Below, piece after piece: positions 40,453 to 48,913 of a DNA stretch of 64,000 nt (position 1 is the first letter of the stretch; each line of letters begins with the position of its first letter). Source of the DNA: Novosphingobium kaempferiae (GTDB taxonomy: Bacteria > Pseudomonadota > Alphaproteobacteria > Sphingomonadales > Sphingomonadaceae); contig NZ_CP089301.1 in the NCBI RefSeq assembly GCF_021227995.1, positions 5,208,001-5,272,000 on the forward strand, in the 5' to 3' direction. The position numbers and the translations under genes were made by a program. The notes under the pieces are model-generated. The model was not told the origin of the DNA. It saw nothing but the letters and a program-made list of their open reading frames with translations, and made no database searches.

Positions 40453-40823
40453 TCCCAGTCCAGAGCTCCCTTCTTCCATGCATAGGCGAGGCCGATGGCC
40501 AGTTCGCCGAGGAACACCATCATCGTCGTCCAACCGGCCCAGCCGGTCAGCTTGAGCGAGACGGCCCAGGGGAACAGGAACGCGGCTTCGAGGTCGAAGA
40601 TGATGAAGAGGATCGCCACCAGGTAGAAACGCACGTCGAACTGGCTGCGCGGATCTTCGAAGGCGGGGAAGCCGCACTCATATTCGCTGTTCTTGTCGGC
40701 GCTGGGCTGGTGCGTGCCGGTCAGCCGGGCGACGCCCAGCGGGAGGAACACGATCACCGACGAAAGCCCGAGCGCGATCACCAGGAAGATGAGGATCGGC
40801 AGGTATTGCGACAGATCGGTCAA
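40449..40823 (-). CDS. nuoA: NADH-quinone oxidoreductase subunit A
   Basis: First gene of the nuo operon, a 124-residue subunit with three helices and the conserved loop [42 protein letters not shown], here given only for its Cys and acidic residues: Cys near residue 52 and the Asp-Leu-Glu of TM2. It is transcribed away from the thiolase gene across a 445-base intergenic region. Confidence 0.96.
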   Translation of the reverse strand: MTDLSQYLPILIFLVIALGLSSVIVFLPLGVARLTGTHQPSADKNSEYECGFPAFEDPRSQFDVRFYLVAILFIIFDLEAAFLFPWAVSLKLTGWAGWTTMMVFLGELAIGLAYAWKKGALDWE

Positions 40824-40960
40824 TGGTCTCTTGCCTTCTTACCGCGGATGCGACGTCGACGGACTCGGATTGGTCATGGAGAGCCCGTCAAGTTGGCGCG
40901 TCCTTAGGCCGTCAATCCGCCCGTCGCAAGGTGTACCGGTGCATTAATCCGCCCACCTGC

Positions 40961-40989
40961 ATTGCATTGCAACACGCCGGAGCCGTCAA
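40961..40989 (-). promoter_or_regulatory. candidate nuo operon promoter
   Basis: On the minus strand TTGACG (40989-40984) and TGCAAT (40966-40961) are spaced by exactly 17 bases, a sigma-70-type pair. Transcription would start near 40954, leaving a leader of about 130 bases before nuoA. No other pair in this region fits as well. Confidence 0.45.
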
Positions 40990-41042
40990 CTCCGCAATTT
41001 CCCAAGGGATGCGTCCGGAATGGCGCCCCGCGCAATCGTCAC

Positions 41043-41086
41043 ATCATTTCGCGCAACCGTTTATTGCGAATTGTTCGCGAAATGAT
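41043..41086. repeat. perfect 11-bp inverted repeat in the nuo/thiolase intergenic region
   Basis: Arms ATCATTTCGCG (41043-41053) and CGCGAAATGAT (41076-41086) are exact complements with a 22-base spacer. The spacer itself contains a further TTGCGAA resembling part of the right arm. It lies about 95 bases upstream of the proposed nuo transcription start and 180 before the thiolase start, a position suited to a shared operator. Confidence 0.6.
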
Positions 41087-41268
41087 CCCGACACGACTTG
41101 GCAATCCCGAGAGCAAGCCCATCTCCATTCTGTATACCGGCGCGGCAGAACGCGAACACGGCCCGGCGATGTCGGACCTTTCTCAGACTGTCGCATCATT
41201 GCAATTGACGCAGCGCAACATTATCCCGTTCGTCAACTAGAACAGTCATCAGTGTGAAAGGCATGCCA

Positions 41269-42462
41269 ATGGCCCAGATTTCCGCCTCCGATCCGATCGT
41301 CATCCTGTCCTACGCGCGCACGCCGATGGGCGGCCTGCAGGGTGCCTTCGCCGAAGTCTCGGCAACGGATCTCGGCGCGACGGCGGTGAAGGCCGCAGTC
41401 GAGCGTGCAGGCGTCGCCGGCGAGGATATCGAGCGTATCTACATGGGCTGCGTGCTGCCCGCCGGCCTCGGCCAAGCCCCTGCCCGTCAGGCCGCGATCA
41501 AGGCCGGCCTGCCCAAGTCGGTTCAGGCCACCACCGTCAACAAGGTCTGCGGCTCGGGCATGCAGACGGTCATCATGGGTGCCGAGGCTCTCGCGGCCGG
41601 TTCACTCGACGTTGTGATCGCGGGCGGCATGGAATCGATGACCAACGCGCCGTACCTGTCGAAGAAGCACCGCTCGGGTGCTCGCGCCGGTCATGACACG
41701 ATCTACGACCACATGTTCCTCGACGGCCTCGAAGACGCCTACGAAGGCGGATCGATGGGCTCGTTCGCGCAGGTGACCGCTGACGAGTATCAGCTCACGC
41801 GCGAGAATCAGGACGACTACTCGATCGAATCGCTGCGCCGCGCGCAGGAAGCGATCGCCTCGGGCGCGTTCGCGGGCGAGATCGTGCCGGTCACGGTGAA
41901 GACCCGCAAGGGCGAAGTCGTCGTCGATACCGACGAGCAGCCGCCCAAGGGCAACCCGGACAAGATCCGCACCCTGCGCGCTGCGTTCGCCAAGGACGGC
42001 ACTATCACTGCCGCCAGCTCCAGCTCGATCTCAGACGGCGCCGCCGCCGTGGTGCTTACCCGCAAGAGCGTGGCCGACGCCAAGGGCCTCTCGCCCGTCG
42101 CGACCGTCGTCGGCGTCGAAGCCCACGCACACGAACCGGCGAAGTTCACCACCGCCCCGGTCGGCGCGATCACCAAGCTGCTCAAGAAGGTGGGCTGGGA
42201 ACTCGGCGACGTCGACCTGTTCGAAGTCAACGAAGCCTTCGCCTGCGTCGCCATGTTCGCGATGCACGACCTTGGCATTCCGCATGACAAGATCAACGTC
42301 AACGGCGGCGCGACCGCTCTGGGGCACCCGATCGGCGCCTCGGGCACGCGCATCGTCGTTACGCTCATCAACGCGCTGAAGGAAAAGGGGCTCAAGAAGG
42401 GCGTCGCCAGCCTCTGCATCGGTGGCGGCGAAGCGACTGCGGTGGCAGTCGAACTGGTCTGA
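41269..42462 (+). CDS. acetyl-CoA C-acetyltransferase (thiolase)
   Basis: A 397-residue biosynthetic-type thiolase (AtoB/PhaA class) condensing two acetyl-CoA to acetoacetyl-CoA or the reverse. The acyl-accepting Cys94 is in VNKVCGSGMQ, the catalytic His in GGATALGHPIGASGTR near residue 350, and the second Cys in CIGGGEA near 385. ATG 41269 has AAAGG 7 bases upstream; the GTG at 41254 and ATG at 41263 are in frame but worse placed. No phaB or phaC is nearby, so the pathway (PHB, ketone bodies, leucine or lysine) is open. It ends at a strong terminator. Confidence 0.95.
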   Translation: MAQISASDPIVILSYARTPMGGLQGAFAEVSATDLGATAVKAAVERAGVAGEDIERIYMGCVLPAGLGQAPARQAAIKAGLPKSVQATTVNKVCGSGMQTVIMGAEALAAGSLDVVIAGGMESMTNAPYLSKKHRSGARAGHDTIYDHMFLDGLEDAYEGGSMGSFAQVTADEYQLTRENQDDYSIESLRRAQEAIASGAFAGEIVPVTVKTRKGEVVVDTDEQPPKGNPDKIRTLRAAFAKDGTITAASSSSISDGAAAVVLTRKSVADAKGLSPVATVVGVEAHAHEPAKFTTAPVGAITKLLKKVGWELGDVDLFEVNEAFACVAMFAMHDLGIPHDKINVNGGATALGHPIGASGTRIVVTLINALKEKGLKKGVASLCIGGGEATAVAVELV

Positions 42463-42490
42463 TCGCCCTGATCCGGCGATAGGCAAAACA

Positions 42491-42521
42491 AAACCCCCGC
42501 CCTTACAGGCGGGGGTTTTTC
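42491..42521. terminator. bidirectional terminator between thiolase and DUF4168 genes
   Basis: Stem CCCCCGCC/GGCGGGGG with loop CTTACA (42494-42515), T run on the plus side and A run on the other, so it can end transcription of both converging genes. Confidence 0.9.
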
Positions 42522-42539
42522 GTATCGGCCTGGAAGACT

Positions 42540-42914
42540 TCAGCCCTGAGGCTTTGCCGCCGCTGCCTGAATCCGCTGCATCAGCGCCGGATCGGACTGC
42601 GATGCCGAGGCGATCTGATTGAACCGTTCAGGCGGAAGTCCCGCCTGTTGGACCGCTGCGGCCATCTTGGTCTGCTTGTCCGCGGCGGGTGTCGCCGTGT
42701 CCTTGGCGATGGCCTGCACCGCCGTCACCGCCTTGACGAACTGACCGACCTCGGCATCGGTGACCGAAGCGGATGTTCCACCCTGAGGCGTGGCCGGGGC
42801 TTGCGCTGCCGGTGGCTGGGATGGCGCGGCCGCTCCCCCTGCATCCTGCGCGATCGCCGCTGTTCCGAAGAGGCTCAAGGCGGCTGCGGGGACGATCGCA
42901 TGGATCAATTTCAT
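42540..42914 (-). CDS. exported DUF4168 family protein
   Basis: A 124-residue secreted or periplasmic protein. A signal peptide (MKLIHAIVPAAALSLFG..., cleavage after AIA near residue 21) is followed by a Pro/Ala/Gln-rich linker and then the DUF4168-like core, with FVKAVTAVQAIAKD near residue 62 and GLPPERFNQIASAS near 95. ATG 42914 has AGGAG upstream. Function of the family is unknown; the protein may be abundant and small like other Sphingomonas exported helical proteins. Confidence 0.85.
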   Translation of the reverse strand: MKLIHAIVPAAALSLFGTAAIAQDAGGAAAPSQPPAAQAPATPQGGTSASVTDAEVGQFVKAVTAVQAIAKDTATPAADKQTKMAAAVQQAGLPPERFNQIASASQSDPALMQRIQAAAAKPQG

Positions 42915-43041
42915 ATCGCACTCCTGTCTGTGTCCGTAGGAACGGGACGGAGCGTCGGGACTGAGCAGCGTAAATCCAACCGAAAGGTTGCTGCGCAGTG
43001 TCGCAAATGGGGTGAGCCGACCCGATGGCCCTCCCGTATGG

Positions 43042-43530
43042 TCAGGGCGCGCCGGTTCCCCAGAGCTGTTCCTCGCGCACGAATCCCTTGTGGCCGTCAG
43101 TGTCGAACGGGCACCAGCCGTCCTTGCACTCACCGATCAGGCCGACCACGCCGGGCTCGACGCGCCACAGCATGGGGGAGCCTGAACTGCCCTGAGCGTG
43201 CATCTCGATGAGTCCGCCGTCCTTGACGATCCCGGCGCGCTGGCGGGACAGCAGCAGGTCGCGCATCCAGCCCTTCGAGCCATCCGGATCCTCCACCAGT
43301 CGCCACGGCCCCTCGCGGCGCAGCACCTTCACCGGCAGGTGCGGACGCGTGTAGACCCAGTCGATCCGGTACGAATCGCCCGGCCCCACGCGCAGGTTGG
43401 CGATCTCCGCATCGACGGAGGCCCAGTACGGCACCTTGTCGTCGTTGGCGGCGCGGGCGGGAAGCGCAGCGGCGGCGCTCAGCATGGCGAGCGGCAGCAG
43501 GATTGTCCGGCAGTTCATCGCGGGAACCAT
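43042..43530 (-). CDS. exported SH3-domain protein
   Basis: A 162-residue protein with an N-terminal signal peptide (cleavage after ARA near residue 27) and two bacterial SH3-like halves. The first has NLRVGPGDSYRIDWVY and GPWRLVEDPDGSKGWM, the second GLIGECKDGWCPFDTDGHKGFV. These are the SH3_4/SH3_6-type repeats of envelope proteins, possibly binding peptidoglycan. ATG 43530 is given; ATG 43518, four codons in, gives a signal peptide of more usual length. It is divergent from the dehydrogenase gene. Confidence 0.82.
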   Translation of the reverse strand: MVPAMNCRTILLPLAMLSAAAALPARAANDDKVPYWASVDAEIANLRVGPGDSYRIDWVYTRPHLPVKVLRREGPWRLVEDPDGSKGWMRDLLLSRQRAGIVKDGGLIEMHAQGSSGSPMLWRVEPGVVGLIGECKDGWCPFDTDGHKGFVREEQLWGTGAP

Positions 43531-43605
43531 ACCGCGCCGCCCGACGCGGCTTCAAGGCTGCTTGACCACGCCGCTGTGGACGGCATAGCCTCGGCCAAAG
43601 GGAAG

Positions 43606-44613
43606 ATGCCTGAGATGGAAACCGCGCGTCCGCTTCCGCCCCGCCCCCGCGTCATCGTGACGCGGCGACTGCTCCCCGCCGTCGAGGCCCGCATGGCGGA
43701 ACTGTTCGACGTGGTGCTCAACCCCGACGACCTGCCGATGAGCCCCACCGATCTGGAAGCGGCGATGCGCGAGTGCGATGTGCTGGTGCCGACCGTCACC
43801 GACACCATCGACGCGGCGATGATCGAGCAGGCCGGAACGCGCATCGCAATGCTCGCCAGCTTCGGCGCCGGGACCGATCACATCGATCTCGCGGCCGCCC
43901 GTGCCCACGGCATCCTCGTAACCAACACGCCCGGGGTCTTCACCGACGACACCGCCGACCTGACGCTTGCCCTCATCATCCTCGTCTCGCGTCAGTTCAG
44001 CGAGAGCGCCCGGACCTTGCGCGAAGGCCGGTGGCAGGGCTGGGGGCCTTCGGTGATGCTGGGCCATTCGCTGAGCGGCAAGACGCTGGGGATCGTCGGC
44101 ATGGGCCGCATCGGGCAGGCCGTCGCGCATCGCGCCCGCGCCTTCGGCATGGAAATCCGCTATCACAACCGCCACCGCCTGCCCCCGGCCGTGGAGAACA
44201 TGCTCTCCGCCCGGCACCAGCCCGATCTCGACCGCCTCGTTGCCGAGGCCGACATCCTGACCCTCCATTGCCCCGCCGGCCTGGAGACGGAGCACCTGAT
44301 CGACACTCGCCGCCTCACGCTGATGAAGCCGGGCGCCTGTCTGGTGAACACCAGCCGGGGCCGTCTGGTGGACGAGGAGGCGCTGATTGCGGCGCTGTCC
44401 GAGGGACGGATCGGTGCCGGACTGGATGTGTTCGAGCATGAGCCGGAGGTCGACCCGCGCCTGCTTGCCCTGCCCAATCTTGTCGCCCTGCCCCACCTCG
44501 GCAGCGCCACCTACGAGGGACGCGGCGCGGCCGGACACAGGATCATCACGAACATCCGCTCATGGGTCGACGGGCATCGGCCGCCGGACATGGTGCTGCC
44601 CGACATGCCCTGA
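43606..44613 (+). CDS. D-isomer-specific 2-hydroxyacid dehydrogenase (glyoxylate/hydroxypyruvate reductase type)
   Basis: A 335-residue NAD(P)-dependent enzyme interconverting 2-hydroxy and 2-oxo acids. The Rossmann motif is LGIVGMGRIGQAVAHRARAFG near residue 160, followed by catalytic Arg in VNTSRGRLVDE, Glu in DVFEHEP and His in LPHLGSAT. Overall it resembles glyoxylate reductase (GhrB/GyaR type), but the substrate is not proven. ATG 43606 begins 2 bases after AAGGGAA; ATG 43615 in frame is also possible. Confidence 0.9.
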   Translation: MPEMETARPLPPRPRVIVTRRLLPAVEARMAELFDVVLNPDDLPMSPTDLEAAMRECDVLVPTVTDTIDAAMIEQAGTRIAMLASFGAGTDHIDLAAARAHGILVTNTPGVFTDDTADLTLALIILVSRQFSESARTLREGRWQGWGPSVMLGHSLSGKTLGIVGMGRIGQAVAHRARAFGMEIRYHNRHRLPPAVENMLSARHQPDLDRLVAEADILTLHCPAGLETEHLIDTRRLTLMKPGACLVNTSRGRLVDEEALIAALSEGRIGAGLDVFEHEPEVDPRLLALPNLVALPHLGSATYEGRGAAGHRIITNIRSWVDGHRPPDMVLPDMP

Positions 44614-44749
44614 CGCCGCTTCCGCCTGCAGGAACGTCCAGATCGGGGCGGCAATCTCTTGTCCGCGATTAGTTTCCCGATCTAACCGGCTATAAAGGGT
44701 TTGGCCGCTATCGCTTGGCCTGCATCCCTATGGAGAGAATGCCCTTTCG

Positions 44750-46087
44750 ATGACTCGCCGTCCGAAAATCGCCGAAGGTCCGCCGGTTCGCTCCATCCTG
44801 ACGGCGCTAACGGGGCTCATCGTAGCGCTTGCACCCGCCAGCGCCTTCGCACAGGACGGCCGTCTCGATGTGGCGGACGGCGGGGACACCGCGTGGCTGC
44901 TGGCCGCGTCCGCGCTCGCGTTTCTGGCCCTGCCGGGAACGGCGCTGTTCCTTTCCGGACGAGTGCGGAGCAAGAACACGATCTCGGTCATGCTCCAGTG
45001 CGGAGCAGTCTTCGCGGCTGTTTCCAGCCTTTGGATCATCGTCGGCTACACCCTCGCGTTCGGGAACTCCAGCGGCGGCTGGCTGGGCCAGGGCAATGCC
45101 TGGATGCTGATCGCACTCGGCAACGTGCGCGACGGAACCGGCATTCCGGAAAGCGCCTATGCGCTGTTCCAGATGGCCTTCGCCACCCTTGCCCCCATGC
45201 TGATGGTCGGCGCATGGGCGGAGCGGGCCCGGTTCGGCTGGGTGGTCGCATTCGCTTCGCTGTGGAGCCTCGTCGTCTACGCGCCGGTCGCGCACTGGAT
45301 CTGGGGCGGCGGCTGGCTGGCGCAAGGCGTCGGCACGCTGGACTGGGCGGGCGGACTGGCCGTGCACCTGACCTCCGGCGTTTCCGCGCTGGTCGTTGCG
45401 GTGATGATCGGGCGCCGCAAGGGCGTGGTTCAGGGTGCAGTGACACCGCATAGCCCTGCCCTGACACTTGCCGGAGCCGCACTGCTGTGGATCGGCTCGC
45501 TGGCGCTGAGCGGAGGCTCCGCCCTGGCCGCCAACGACGACGCGGCGGCCGCGATCATCGCGCTGCACGTCGGCGCGGCGGCAGCGGCGATGGCATGGCT
45601 GCTGGTCGAACGGCTGACCTCCGGCAAGCCCACCGCCATCGGCTTTGCCACGGGTGCAATCGCGGGGATCGCCACGGTCGCCCCGGCGGCGGGATTCATC
45701 TCGCCGGGCGCGGCCATCCTGCTGGGAGCGCTTGGTGGCCTCATCTGTCACTTCGCGGCGATCGTCATCCGCCGCAAGCTGCTGATCGACGACGCGCTCG
45801 GCGTCTTCGCGGTCCACGGGATCGGCGGCGTGCTGGGCACCCTGCTGCTCGCGCTGTTCATTTCCGAAGCGCTGGGCGGCGTGGGTTACGACGAGGGGAT
45901 GAACCCCGTCGCGCAACTCGTCGCGCAGGGGATCGGCGTGGTGGTGGTCGCCGTCTGGTCGGTGGTCGGCACCGTGATCCTTGCCCTTATGGCCTCGCTC
46001 GCCTTCCCCATGCGCGTCGCCGAAGACACCGAGCGCGAAGGCCTCGACATCGCCGGACATGGCGAGAAAGCCTGGGATTTCGATTGA
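44750..46087 (+). CDS. amt: ammonium transporter, divergent Amt type
   Basis: A 445-residue protein with an N-terminal signal sequence (to about residue 34) and eleven membrane helices. The twin-His pair is conserved (AVHLTSG near residue 210 and AVHGIGG near 365), as are FQMAF (F107 region) and the HWIWGGGW Trp of the periplasmic site. The usual GFNxGS is instead LSGGS: Leu253 replaces the outer Phe-gate residue (F215 in E. coli AmtB), Ser254 replaces Asn216, and the following NT becomes LH. Ser257 matches S219. No glnK is adjacent. Downstream is the DUF805 gene. It may be a genuine ammonium channel with altered gate or selectivity. Confidence 0.9.
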   Translation: MTRRPKIAEGPPVRSILTALTGLIVALAPASAFAQDGRLDVADGGDTAWLLAASALAFLALPGTALFLSGRVRSKNTISVMLQCGAVFAAVSSLWIIVGYTLAFGNSSGGWLGQGNAWMLIALGNVRDGTGIPESAYALFQMAFATLAPMLMVGAWAERARFGWVVAFASLWSLVVYAPVAHWIWGGGWLAQGVGTLDWAGGLAVHLTSGVSALVVAVMIGRRKGVVQGAVTPHSPALTLAGAALLWIGSLALSGGSALAANDDAAAAIIALHVGAAAAAMAWLLVERLTSGKPTAIGFATGAIAGIATVAPAAGFISPGAAILLGALGGLICHFAAIVIRRKLLIDDALGVFAVHGIGGVLGTLLLALFISEALGGVGYDEGMNPVAQLVAQGIGVVVVAVWSVVGTVILALMASLAFPMRVAEDTEREGLDIAGHGEKAWDFD

Positions 46088-46118
46088 CACCTGCCCCGTC
46101 GAGCCGGGAAATGCCCCG

Positions 46119-46598
46119 ATGAAGAGCTACTTTCGGCAGGCAGGGCGCACCGTTGACCGCACCTTCGACTTTCGCGGCAGCGCGAGCCGATCGGAGTTCA
46201 TCGGCTATCTCGTCCTGTCCCAACTGCCGCTGATCGTGATCGCGCTGGCCACCGCATGGATAGAAGCCAGCCCCGCGATCGAGGCGATGATGCTCACCGC
46301 GATGGTGCTCGTCACCATCCCGCTCGCGGCCTTGTCGATCAGGCGTTTCCACGATTTCGGGCGCAGCGGATGGTGGAGCGCGCCGTTCCTGGCGCTCGTC
46401 GGACGTACGCTCGCGCTGGACGTGATCGGCATTGCCGCCGGATGGAGCGTGCGCAGCCCGATCGAAATGGTGCTGAGCTACATCGACTGGCTGCTGATCC
46501 TGCCTGCCGTCGCCAGCTTCATCGCCATGCTGGCATGGCCGTCAACAAAGCCCGAAAACGAAACGACCGGCGCAGGAGAACCCGCGCCGGTCGCTTGA
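46119..46598 (+). CDS. DUF805 family membrane protein
   Basis: A 159-residue protein of the DUF805 type. The start KSYFRQAGRTVDRTFDFRG and the signature SRSEFIGYLV are followed by four hydrophobic helices and the IRRFHDFGRSGWW loop. No enzymatic function is known for the family. ATG 46119 lies 31 bases after amt; an earlier ATG at 46111 reads directly into a stop. Confidence 0.9.
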   Translation: MKSYFRQAGRTVDRTFDFRGSASRSEFIGYLVLSQLPLIVIALATAWIEASPAIEAMMLTAMVLVTIPLAALSIRRFHDFGRSGWWSAPFLALVGRTLALDVIGIAAGWSVRSPIEMVLSYIDWLLILPAVASFIAMLAWPSTKPENETTGAGEPAPVA

Positions 46599-46620
46599 AA
46601 CCCGGTATCCCGAGAAGCGA

Positions 46621-48027
46621 TCAGTCGCCGGTCAGGATGCGGTCGACCAGTTCCTTCACAGTCGGCGTGAAGCCGTTGGAATAGAACGGATCCTGCTTGA
46701 ACTTGTAGGCCGCGTGGCCCGCGAACATCAGGTTCTCGTCGACCGGGCCGCCGTGGGCGATGTCCTGCAGGGTCTTCTGGATGCAGAAGCTGCGCGGATC
46801 GGCAAGGCGCCCGGTGGTGTAGTCGTCATGGTCCTTCCACGACGAGAAACCGCAGTGCGACAGGCAACCCATGCAGTCGGCCTGATCCTTGCGGATCTCG
46901 TCGCGCTCCGCCGGGTTCACGAAGATGATCGTGTCGTCGGGCGTGCGCAGGCCATCGGTGTAGCCCTGCGCCGACCAGGAACGCGCACGCTCCAGATCCT
47001 TGGGGGCGACCCAGAAGTTCTTGCCCTTGACGCCCACGTCCAGACGCACGGTATGCTCGCCCGCCTCGACCTTCGAGTAAGGAATCTGGCGCTCCGAGCG
47101 CGCTTCCAGATTGCGCAGGAACGGGTTGCGCACCGCCGAGGAATAGAAGCCGGTCGGCGAGAAGCGGTGCAGCAGCACGTCGCCCGGCTCCAGCGTGCGC
47201 AGGTGGTCCTTCCACTCCTGCGGGATCGGGCTTTCGTGGGTCAGCAGCGGGCGGGTGCCGTACTGGAACGCGATCGAGCCGAGTTCGGGGTTGTCGATCC
47301 AGTTGTCCCAGTCACGCAGGAACCAGACGCCGCCGGCCATCACGATCGGCACTGTATCGGGCACGCCCTCAGCGCGCATGGTGTCGCGCAGGGCCTTCAC
47401 GCGGGGATAGGGATCCTCGGGCTTCAGCGGGTCTTCGGCGTTCGACAGGCCATTATGGCCACCGGCCAGCCACGGATCCTCGTAGACCACCGCGCCCATG
47501 AGGTCGGCGACCTTGTGGTAGGCGCGCTTCCACAGCGCACGGAACGCACGCGCGGAGCTGACGATCGGCAGGTAGTTGACGTTGAAGCGCGCAGCGATCT
47601 CGGACAGCTTGTACGGCATGCCCGCGCCGCAGGTGACGCCCGCGACCATGCCGCGGGTCTTTTCAAGCACGCCTTCGAGGATCTGCTGCGCGCCGCCCAT
47701 TTCCCACAGGACGTTGATGTTGATCGCGCCCTTGCCGCCCGAAATCTCATAGGCACGGCGCACCTGCTCGACGGCGCCGGCGATGGCGTAGTCGATCAGT
47801 TCCTGATGCCGCTCCTTGCGGGTCAGGGCGTTGTAGATCTGCGGGATGATCTTGCCTTCGGCGTCGTAGCTGTCGGCATTCACCGCGCTGACCGTACCGA
47901 TGCCGCCCGCCGCCGCCCACGCGCCGGAGCTCATGTGGTTGGTCGCGGCAACGCCCTTGCCACCTTCGACCAGCGGCCACACTTCGCGGCCACCATACAT
48001 GATCGGCTTGAGACCCTTGAAACTCAT
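46621..48027 (-). CDS. nitronate monooxygenase-like FMN enzyme with a Cys cluster
   Basis: A 468-residue TIM-barrel flavoenzyme of the nitronate monooxygenase/2-nitropropane dioxygenase family. The FMN site shows VTCGAGMPYKLSE, the catalytic-His motif is DPWLAGGHNG near residue 205, and the phosphate loop is PIVMAGGVW near 260. The C-terminal about 120 residues are an extension with Cys385-x2-Cys388-x3-Cys392 and Cys415, a pattern suited to an Fe-S or zinc site. It converges with the DUF805 gene. Confidence 0.88.
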   Translation of the reverse strand: MSFKGLKPIMYGGREVWPLVEGGKGVAATNHMSSGAWAAAGGIGTVSAVNADSYDAEGKIIPQIYNALTRKERHQELIDYAIAGAVEQVRRAYEISGGKGAININVLWEMGGAQQILEGVLEKTRGMVAGVTCGAGMPYKLSEIAARFNVNYLPIVSSARAFRALWKRAYHKVADLMGAVVYEDPWLAGGHNGLSNAEDPLKPEDPYPRVKALRDTMRAEGVPDTVPIVMAGGVWFLRDWDNWIDNPELGSIAFQYGTRPLLTHESPIPQEWKDHLRTLEPGDVLLHRFSPTGFYSSAVRNPFLRNLEARSERQIPYSKVEAGEHTVRLDVGVKGKNFWVAPKDLERARSWSAQGYTDGLRTPDDTIIFVNPAERDEIRKDQADCMGCLSHCGFSSWKDHDDYTTGRLADPRSFCIQKTLQDIAHGGPVDENLMFAGHAAYKFKQDPFYSNGFTPTVKELVDRILTGD

Positions 48028-48057
48028 CTTCTCTCGTCTTTCCCCAGGCTTTCGCGC

Positions 48058-48813
48058 TCAGCCCTGCGATCCGTTGGTTTTCGGCGGCGCTACGCCTGAA
48101 ATTCGGCACGGCTTGATATCAGCCGGCACCGGCCGCGCCCCGGCGGCTTCAAATTGCGCATAATAGCCCTGAAGTTCGGGCTTGCGAACAAATTCCGTCA
48201 ACCGATAGCCCACCGACGCAAATTCGCAGAACAGCAGGGACGGCGCGATGCCATGGGCATCGGACGGACGGTCGACATCGACCACGACGATCTTGCCGCC
48301 CTTGCGCAGCGAGGGTCGCAGTCGCCACAGGAACGCATAAGGTTCCCCGACCTCGTGGTACATGTGGACCAGGAATATCCGGTCGAAACTGTCGAGCGGC
48401 AGGCTAGGGTCGCTCGGGCGGCCGTGCTTGATCGAGACGTTCTCAAGCTCCTCGCGCATGACGCGGGTGGCGAGACGCTCGTTGGCGGCGGCGTCGATGT
48501 CCTCGGCCAGCACACGGCCCTTCTTGCCGACGCGATGCGACAGGCGAACGGTGTAATAGCCCTCACCCGCGCCGAGATCGGCGACGCTCATGCCCGGCGC
48601 GATCTTTGCAAGGTCCATGACGACATTGGCTTCGTTCAGGCTGTCACGCTGGACTTCGGTTGCGAATGTGCTGGAGGCGGAATGGGAAATCGGGCGGTCG
48701 GCCTTGGGAAACTTGCGCGCGGCATCGCCCCGGCCGTCTTCGACGGCAGGCTTCTGGCAGGCGACGAGCGCCATAATCAGAACAGCAGGAGCGAGAGTTC
48801 GCGCGCGAAACAT
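48058..48813 (-). CDS. exported methyltransferase-like lipoprotein
   Basis: A 251-residue protein beginning with a lipoprotein signal (lipobox LVAC, Cys near residue 19), so the body is outside the cytoplasmic membrane. It carries a SAM-methyltransferase fold: motif I VADLGAGEGYYTVRLS near residue 80, an acidic DIDA after strand 2, and a YHEV motif. SAM is not normally found in the periplasm, so it may bind another ligand or be a repurposed fold. ATG 48813 is chosen from the signal peptide; the open frame continues upstream without support. 30 bases separate it from the nitronate-type gene. Confidence 0.78.
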   Translation of the reverse strand: MFRARTLAPAVLIMALVACQKPAVEDGRGDAARKFPKADRPISHSASSTFATEVQRDSLNEANVVMDLAKIAPGMSVADLGAGEGYYTVRLSHRVGKKGRVLAEDIDAAANERLATRVMREELENVSIKHGRPSDPSLPLDSFDRIFLVHMYHEVGEPYAFLWRLRPSLRKGGKIVVVDVDRPSDAHGIAPSLLFCEFASVGYRLTEFVRKPELQGYYAQFEAAGARPVPADIKPCRISGVAPPKTNGSQG

Positions 48814-48913
48814 GCGGCCCCTTAGCGCCTGAGCATCGGATTGGCAAAATGCTTGAAAGACATCCGTCACATCCGCGAGGGAGGGCGTCCCGGTACGAGA
48901 CGCCCGTTCCCGA

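Noticed and set aside
41082..41240. Possible 52-residue gene upstream of the thiolase
   Set aside because: It has no ribosome site, begins inside the inverted repeat, has no recognisable pattern and would overlap the promoter region of the thiolase.
44695..44745. Sigma-54-like promoter upstream of amt
   Set aside because: TTGGCC is present but the GG and GC elements are not spaced by 10 bases, so the motif does not fit.
44807..46090. Minus-strand frame of about 427 codons opposite amt
   Set aside because: Composition of an antisense shadow (Arg, Asp, Gln, His-rich, no hydrophobic core).
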